From positions 1 through 62,288 of the forward strand of contig JAAYCK010000136.1 of assembly GCA_012729835.1 (NCBI GenBank): a DNA stretch of 62,288 nt, read 5' to 3'. Every line of letters begins with the position of its first letter. Position 1 is the stretch's first letter. This DNA comes from Syntrophomonadaceae bacterium. GTDB taxonomy: Bacteria > Bacillota > Syntrophomonadia > Syntrophomonadales > Syntrophomonadaceae. This document shows positions 58,581 through 62,288 of the stretch, in pieces. The notes under the pieces are model-generated. The model was not told the DNA's origin and ran no database searches. It was given only the letters and a program-made list of their open reading frames with translations. A program made the translations under genes and the position numbers.

Positions 58581-59036
58581 TTACCAAACTTCAGGAAATG
58601 CCATATTCGTATATAGCTCTTCTAGCTTGACCTTATGACCTTGTTCCATTGTAGCCAATTCTTCAAAAATTCTGGCCTGTTCAGGTTCGGAGCTGCTTTG
58701 AGAAAACAGGGAATAAACGTTCATTGCCTCTTCCTCTTTTTTTATCGCTAGTGCAATTGCATCAGCCGGTTTCATATCGATGCTTAAGATTGGTGAATTT
58801 ATGGTGTCTGCGATCTTATAGTCGACTACCTTACTGAATTTTAACGGTTTGGACGGATGATTTAAAAATCCCTCAAGAATAAGTCGATGATTCTTTTCTT
58901 CATTGGCTAATTCTAAAAATATTTGTTTTAAGGAGGGGTCACTGACTTTCTGTGCTGCCGAATTATTGAATTCAAATGCCTCAACTTCATCCTTGATAGC
59001 CAGTTTCATGATTTCTTCATATGATCCGCTGTTCAT
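58581..59036 (-). CDS. Rubrerythrin/ferritin-like protein
   Basis: A 151-residue four-helix ferritin-like protein from ATG 59036 (GAGGAGGG site). Di-iron ligand pattern: EVEAFEFNN in helix 1, ELANEEKNHRLILEGFL (E-x2-H) in helix 2, IKKEEEAMNVYSLFSQ in helix 3 and ELATMEQGHKVKLEELY (E-x2-H) in helix 4. The rubredoxin domain of rubrerythrin is absent. It is likely an oxygen or peroxide scavenging protein in an anaerobe. Confidence 0.87.
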   Translation of the reverse strand: MNSGSYEEIMKLAIKDEVEAFEFNNSAAQKVSDPSLKQIFLELANEEKNHRLILEGFLNHPSKPLKFSKVVDYKIADTINSPILSIDMKPADAIALAIKKEEEAMNVYSLFSQSSSEPEQARIFEELATMEQGHKVKLEELYTNMAFPEVW

Positions 59037-59206
59037 GATGCACCCTCCTCTAAACTGCAATGCGAAAAATCAACGAAAAGCAAGACGAGCCATTGGTACT
59101 TAAGTATTTTCAGTACCTCTCGCTTCTGTTTGTTGAACATATCTTGATCATTTCGACAAAGTTTTATCCAAATTAATAAAGAAAAGGGGCTGGAGCATCT
59201 AGTTTT

Positions 59207-60022
59207 CTATATTTCGATCTTGGGATTAAACGCCAAGTAATATCCAATGGTTACAAGAAAAATGTCTATAATGATCCTTGACATAACATCGATTATAAAG
59301 CCGGAGAACAAGAGGGGCATAAAAGCTAGGAACGTAGCCCAGTTAACCCCAAAAAACAGAATACTAAATCTTAATGCCCCGCGTTTCAGGGACAAAGCAT
59401 TTCCGGGATTCCCTAGCAGAATGCAGGCTACCCCAATACATGCACCCATAAGTAATGTCCATAAACATGTATATAACGGGCTTGTTTGATGTCCCGATTG
59501 GATCATTCCTGTGACATATGCAATATACCGTCCAATAAAAAATACCCCGGTGAATACGCATACAACCAGTATCTTTTGATTACGAGTCAACAGCTTTAAT
59601 TCAAAACCCTTCCTATTTTTCGGCGTAGACAAGCTCAATAGAACACCCATTAAAAAAACAGGTATCGCATCACTAAGCCCAACCACAAATTCGTTGATTA
59701 TTTCATTACCAAAAAGGGCCACTCCCTCCAACATGGCAAACAGCCAAAGCAACGATATTGCAGTTCCGTAACGAAGTCCTTTTGAAAGCCCAACCCCAGG
59801 TATACTAGTTTGTAATCGATAAAACACACAAGCGGCACCTGAGAAGGCAAGTAATGCCCAGAGAGTAGCAATAATTTCTGTTCCGACCAAAGCTGCTAAT
59901 TTGCTGTAGTTTGGGTTTTCTGGCATAGTGCTGTATGCACTTGTTATAGAATGAAGCGCTATATCAATAAGAACACAAATCAATATGATAGCTATTGTTT
60001 TCGGCAACTTCATCTTTTTCAT
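59207..60022 (-). CDS. Hypothetical membrane protein (about 7 helices)
   Basis: A 271-residue polytopic membrane protein with about seven helices; the N-terminus is MKKMKLPKTIAIILICVLID. Motifs do not match a named transporter family that I can see. It is 39 bases downstream of the MarR gene on the same strand and is probably part of the MarR-controlled transcript, which makes it the likely regulated target. Confidence 0.8.
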   Translation of the reverse strand: MKKMKLPKTIAIILICVLIDIALHSITSAYSTMPENPNYSKLAALVGTEIIATLWALLAFSGAACVFYRLQTSIPGVGLSKGLRYGTAISLLWLFAMLEGVALFGNEIINEFVVGLSDAIPVFLMGVLLSLSTPKNRKGFELKLLTRNQKILVVCVFTGVFFIGRYIAYVTGMIQSGHQTSPLYTCLWTLLMGACIGVACILLGNPGNALSLKRGALRFSILFFGVNWATFLAFMPLLFSGFIIDVMSRIIIDIFLVTIGYYLAFNPKIEI

Positions 60023-60061
60023 AATATCTTACTCCCTATACCGCGATCGCTCAGCGCATTG

Positions 60062-60550
60062 TTAACTTTCTCTTACAAACCCGTTTTCAATTTCAGTCAA
60101 ATTTGATAGCATTTTTTCGAGTAGTGCTCTTGTCGTTTCTATGTCATTTTTATCTATTTCTTTAAACATATTTTCTCGAAAAATTGTGCCTTTCGGAGCT
60201 GTTTTTTCCCAAAAGTCATGGCTCTGCTCTGTCAAACTCAATCTGGTGACCCTAGCATCTTTTTTGTCTTTTTCTAGTTTTAATAAACCTTTCTGCTGAA
60301 GTTTTAAAGCTACTTGTTTAACATTTTGATGAGAGCTTCCCATTTCGCTAGCTACCTCTTTCATAGTCGGAGGATAGTCAAACAGACTATGAATAGTCTC
60401 GGATAAAAACCATTGCTTTGTTGTCACATCAAATTCCTTAAATTCTCTCTCTAGCAATGTGTTAATCCTATTTGAGATTATTAGAAGTAAAGCAAAGATC
60501 ATTGGCTCGTCGGGAATTGAATTTGTTTTATCAGGTTTCAGAATAAACAC
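60062..60550 (-). CDS. MarR family transcriptional regulator (autoregulated)
   Basis: A 162-residue winged-helix repressor. The helix-turn-helix is TMKEVASEMGSSHQNVKQVA and the wing is EKDKKDARVTRLSLTE. GTG at 60550 is the likely start; its ribosome binding site is weak. Two abutting palindromes cover its promoter (60586-60625), indicating autorepression. The membrane protein gene downstream is probably coregulated. Confidence 0.9.
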   Translation of the reverse strand: MFILKPDKTNSIPDEPMIFALLLIISNRINTLLEREFKEFDVTTKQWFLSETIHSLFDYPPTMKEVASEMGSSHQNVKQVALKLQQKGLLKLEKDKKDARVTRLSLTEQSHDFWEKTAPKGTIFRENMFKEIDKNDIETTRALLEKMLSNLTEIENGFVRES

Positions 60551-60585
60551 CCGCCTTTATAATATTCAATCAGAGTTCTATCTAT

Positions 60586-60625
60586 ATAGGTAATATATTA
60601 CCTATATAGATAATGCATTACCTAT
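60586..60625. promoter_or_regulatory. Tandem MarR operators
   Basis: Two adjacent 20-bp dyads: ATAGGTAATATATTACCTAT (60586-60605) and ATAGATAATGCATTACCTAT (60606-60625). The first is extended to a perfect 30-bp palindrome at 60581-60610. They overlap the promoter of the MarR gene exactly where a repressor would block polymerase. Confidence 0.85.
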
Positions 60626-60638
60626 ATTTTTTTGTCAA
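60610..60638 (-). promoter_or_regulatory. Promoter of the MarR gene
   Basis: On the minus strand TTGACA (60633-60638) and CATTAT (60610-60615) are separated by 17 bases. Transcription would start near 60603, inside the first operator. Confidence 0.75.
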
Positions 60639-60735
60639 ATCCTTTTTCCATGTTCACTTGAGACTTCACACACCCTGATAGTTAAACCTTATTTAAGGCA
60701 TAATAATTAACAAGATTTTAAAGGAGGGCTCTTAC

Positions 60736-61008
60736 ATGGAAATAAACAATTCTGAGACTTTCGGGGAATGGGACCAATGGAAAGGGACTCTGGCAAAAAC
60801 CGTATCAATAGCGGAAATAGTGGGTCTATCGCAAAAAACTATCGAAAAAATAGCAGTAAAAATTGGTAATATACTATCGGCATCCGTTGACCCGGAAAAC
60901 AGGGAGCAAAGACTGCTGCAGGAGTTATGGAAAGTTGCAGATGATGATGACCGGATGGTTTTATCAAAGCTGATAGTAAAGATGCTGCAGACCGATATGC
61001 CACATTAG
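60736..61008 (+). CDS. DUF3243 family protein (YmfJ-like)
   Basis: A 90-residue protein of the DUF3243 family: FGEWDQWKGTLAKTVSIAE, then LSQKTIEKIAVKIGNILSAS and VDPENREQRLLQELWKVADD. Length and order match Bacillus YmfJ. It is a small helical protein of unknown function. Start ATG 60736 follows AAAGGAGGG. Confidence 0.88.
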   Translation: MEINNSETFGEWDQWKGTLAKTVSIAEIVGLSQKTIEKIAVKIGNILSASVDPENREQRLLQELWKVADDDDRMVLSKLIVKMLQTDMPH

Positions 61009-61110
61009 CATTTATTCCAACTAGCTTTTAATTTTTCAGTCTAGCACAGACTCTATCCGAACAGAACATCATCTATACCACGGCTCCCCAACCTCTCCGA
61101 GCACTAAAAC

Positions 61111-61136
61111 ACAAAAGACCCTTCCGGGTCTTTTGT
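61111..61136 (+). terminator. Intrinsic terminator after the DUF3243 gene
   Basis: ACAAAAGACCC (61111-61121) pairs with GGGTCTTTTGT (61125-61135). T-run is part of the stem. Confidence 0.8.
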
Positions 61137-61189
61137 CGAGTAAAAAACTCGCTGTTGTTCTGGCTACCCTACTATAAAATGATACAAAT

Positions 61190-61240
61190 GCACACCCCTA
61201 GTCAATCTTTCAACGATTTCAGGCTGGGGTGTGTCTTTCA
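61190..61240 (-). terminator. Terminator-like hairpin downstream of the HTH gene
   Basis: CACACCCCTAG pairs with CTGGGGTGTG around a 24-base loop; it lies about 75 bases after the stop of the minus-strand HTH gene. T-richness is modest on both sides. The gap 61009-61313 holds no other feature. Confidence 0.55.
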
Positions 61241-61313
61241 TAATTTTCTATCCCACTCATCTGCAAAATTATTGATTCGGTAAGAAATCAATGCGCCCAT
61301 CATTGATGGTTAA

Positions 61314-61925
61314 TCAATCTCTGCGGTCAGCTTCCCCGCCAGCACGCCAAGTAATGCCATTCTCATTATCGATGGGATCATCATTGCCAATCATTACTTC
61401 TAGATACTGGAGATCAGGTAAACCTTCTCTTCCTCTTGCATCACATTTGAAGTGTTTTGAAATTACTGATGCTATAGCCCTCTCGATTTCCAATTGCAGT
61501 TCTTGGCGCTGCCCACTGGGAAGATTTAAGAACTGGTTCATAGATATATCATGCATGATTAATATGTGTTCAAAGTACTCCTCATATCCGAGCTTCATTT
61601 GTTCACTCTTGAGATATGGATAAGGAAACCTCTCCGCCTTAAGTTGCGACCTTAAGACGGTCCTTGTATATTTATCTTCTATTTTATCTAATCCTCGACC
61701 ATAACCACCAGAAAGATACTCAGGATCAACATTAAGGTATTTCCCTATTCTATCGAGTAAATCAGGGGGCATTTCTCCTTTACTCAAGTATCGTCTTATT
61801 GTCTTTTCAGTTCGTTCTATTTCAGAGATGTCTCCGAGTTTTCTTATACTTGTTTTTCTGAGCATCAACGCTTCTTCGAAGCGTTCACGAATTACAGGGA
61901 TTTTCAGCGTTTCTTTGTTGCCCAT
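61314..61925 (-). CDS. HTH-type repressor-like protein
   Basis: A 203-residue protein. Residues about 10-80 form an XRE/CI-like helix-turn-helix: SIRKLGDISEIERTEKTIRR and then YLNVDPEYLSGGYG. The C-terminal 120 residues are helical and not recognised (no peptidase S24 or ImmA motif). It is divergent from a 61-aa ORF with a GGAGAG site, like a phage or integrative-element lysis/lysogeny switch. Function otherwise unknown. Confidence 0.75.
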   Translation of the reverse strand: MGNKETLKIPVIRERFEEALMLRKTSIRKLGDISEIERTEKTIRRYLSKGEMPPDLLDRIGKYLNVDPEYLSGGYGRGLDKIEDKYTRTVLRSQLKAERFPYPYLKSEQMKLGYEEYFEHILIMHDISMNQFLNLPSGQRQELQLEIERAIASVISKHFKCDARGREGLPDLQYLEVMIGNDDPIDNENGITWRAGGEADRRD

Positions 61926-62021
61926 TGTATCTCTCCCATTCTGCGGACATTAATGGTACAATCATTGTGGATCAAGGGAGATTAAATTGCAAGTGCTATT
62001 AAATCGAGAGGAGAGTTTAAT

Positions 62022-62207
62022 ATGGGAAAGTATAATAAGCCCAAGGGTGGGGGATGGAGCAAGGAAGAAGAAGTATGGCTTAACAGCCTACCCATTCAAG
62101 ACGCTGCCGACCTATTCAGGATGTCGGAAAATGGGCCCGATAACGAAAAAGATGAAGAAACTATAAACGCTAGACTAAAACTGAACCAAGGAGGTGAAAA
62201 ACGCTAG
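62022..62207 (+). CDS. Small ORF, first gene of a possible mobile element operon
   Basis: A 61-residue charged protein, beginning MGKYNKPKGGGWSKEEEVWL with an SPIQDAADLF-like helix. A GGAGAG site lies seven bases upstream. It is divergent from the repressor-like gene. A second AAGGAGG at 62188-62194, near its end, could start a further gene beyond the window edge. No family recognised. Confidence 0.6.
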   Translation: MGKYNKPKGGGWSKEEEVWLNSLPIQDAADLFRMSENGPDNEKDEETINARLKLNQGGEKR

Positions 62208-62288
62208 CGAAAAAGTGGACCACTCTGCCAGACCAATGCCCTATTATTAGGATTGCGAGATTCTAATAAGATGGGGGCAGTAGGAGTG

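Noticed and set aside
1-62288. CRISPR arrays, rRNA, tRNA, intact insertion sequences
   Set aside because: No regularly spaced repeats, rRNA cores, cloverleafs or transposase genes were recognised on either strand.

Overview
The window looks like a chromosomal segment of an anaerobic, low-to-moderate-GC Firmicute of the class Clostridia, plausibly close to Syntrophomonas. This is inferred from strong GGAGG-type ribosome binding sites, a T-box leader, a ferredoxin-dependent 2-oxoacid oxidoreductase, many Fe-S and radical-SAM proteins, and dispersed fatty-acid activation and beta-oxidation genes (long acyl-CoA dehydrogenase, acyl-CoA ligase, crotonase, thioesterase, SDR). No rRNA, tRNA, CRISPR array or complete insertion sequence was found.

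Layout. 0-9.4 kb: YjbQ/MATE pair, YheT-type hydrolase with an enoyl-CoA hydratase, a secreted copper-amine-oxidase-N-domain protein, and an SsuABC/TauABC-type importer. 9.4-10.6 kb: a gap without long genes that holds three tiny minus-strand ORFs closed by a terminator, plus a gene relic. 10.6-16.6 kb: a VanX-like lipoprotein and two tandem polar amino acid ABC importers. 16.7-24.3 kb: EamA exporter, a gene graveyard (LysR and GHKL ATPase fragments), aldo/keto reductase, an orphan EEEEPLQGKF-repeat protein, a ferredoxin with metallo-beta-lactamase (MBL) protein and MarR, UspA, and a second MBL. 24.6-38.6 kb: lipid and CoA genes, cysK, PIG-L deacetylase with glycosyltransferase, PflX-like radical SAM, AraC-GyrI, and a DUF2975/HTH/DUF4153-like membrane operon.

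38.7-43.1 kb: a T-box riboswitch with an AUC (Ile) specifier controls a four-subunit (gamma-delta-alpha-beta) 2-oxoacid:ferredoxin oxidoreductase, followed by a CbiT-like protein. 43.1-46.3 kb: interspersed repeats, a third MBL, a 39-aa orphan ORF and a GH130 phosphorylase. 46.3-52.9 kb: the most unusual operon, a FecBCD-type importer translationally coupled to an AmrS/PflA-like radical SAM protein, then a three-part protein (unknown N-terminus, TrmO/TsaA domain, FmdE-like C-terminus) and a stand-alone TrmO. 53.2-55 kb: an Lsa/Vga-like ABC-F gene behind a leader peptide and attenuator. 55-62.3 kb: DUF3795, DUF362 ferredoxin, methyltransferase, Big_5-like protein, rubrerythrin-like protein, a MarR gene with two abutting operators over its own promoter, DUF3243, and finally a repressor-like HTH gene divergent from a short ORF, which may be the edge of a mobile element.

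The strongest candidates for undescribed biology are the importer/radical-SAM/TrmO-FmdE operon and the cluster of tiny peptides at 9.7-10.2 kb. The best-supported regulatory elements are the Ile T-box, the ABC-F attenuator and the tandem MarR operators.
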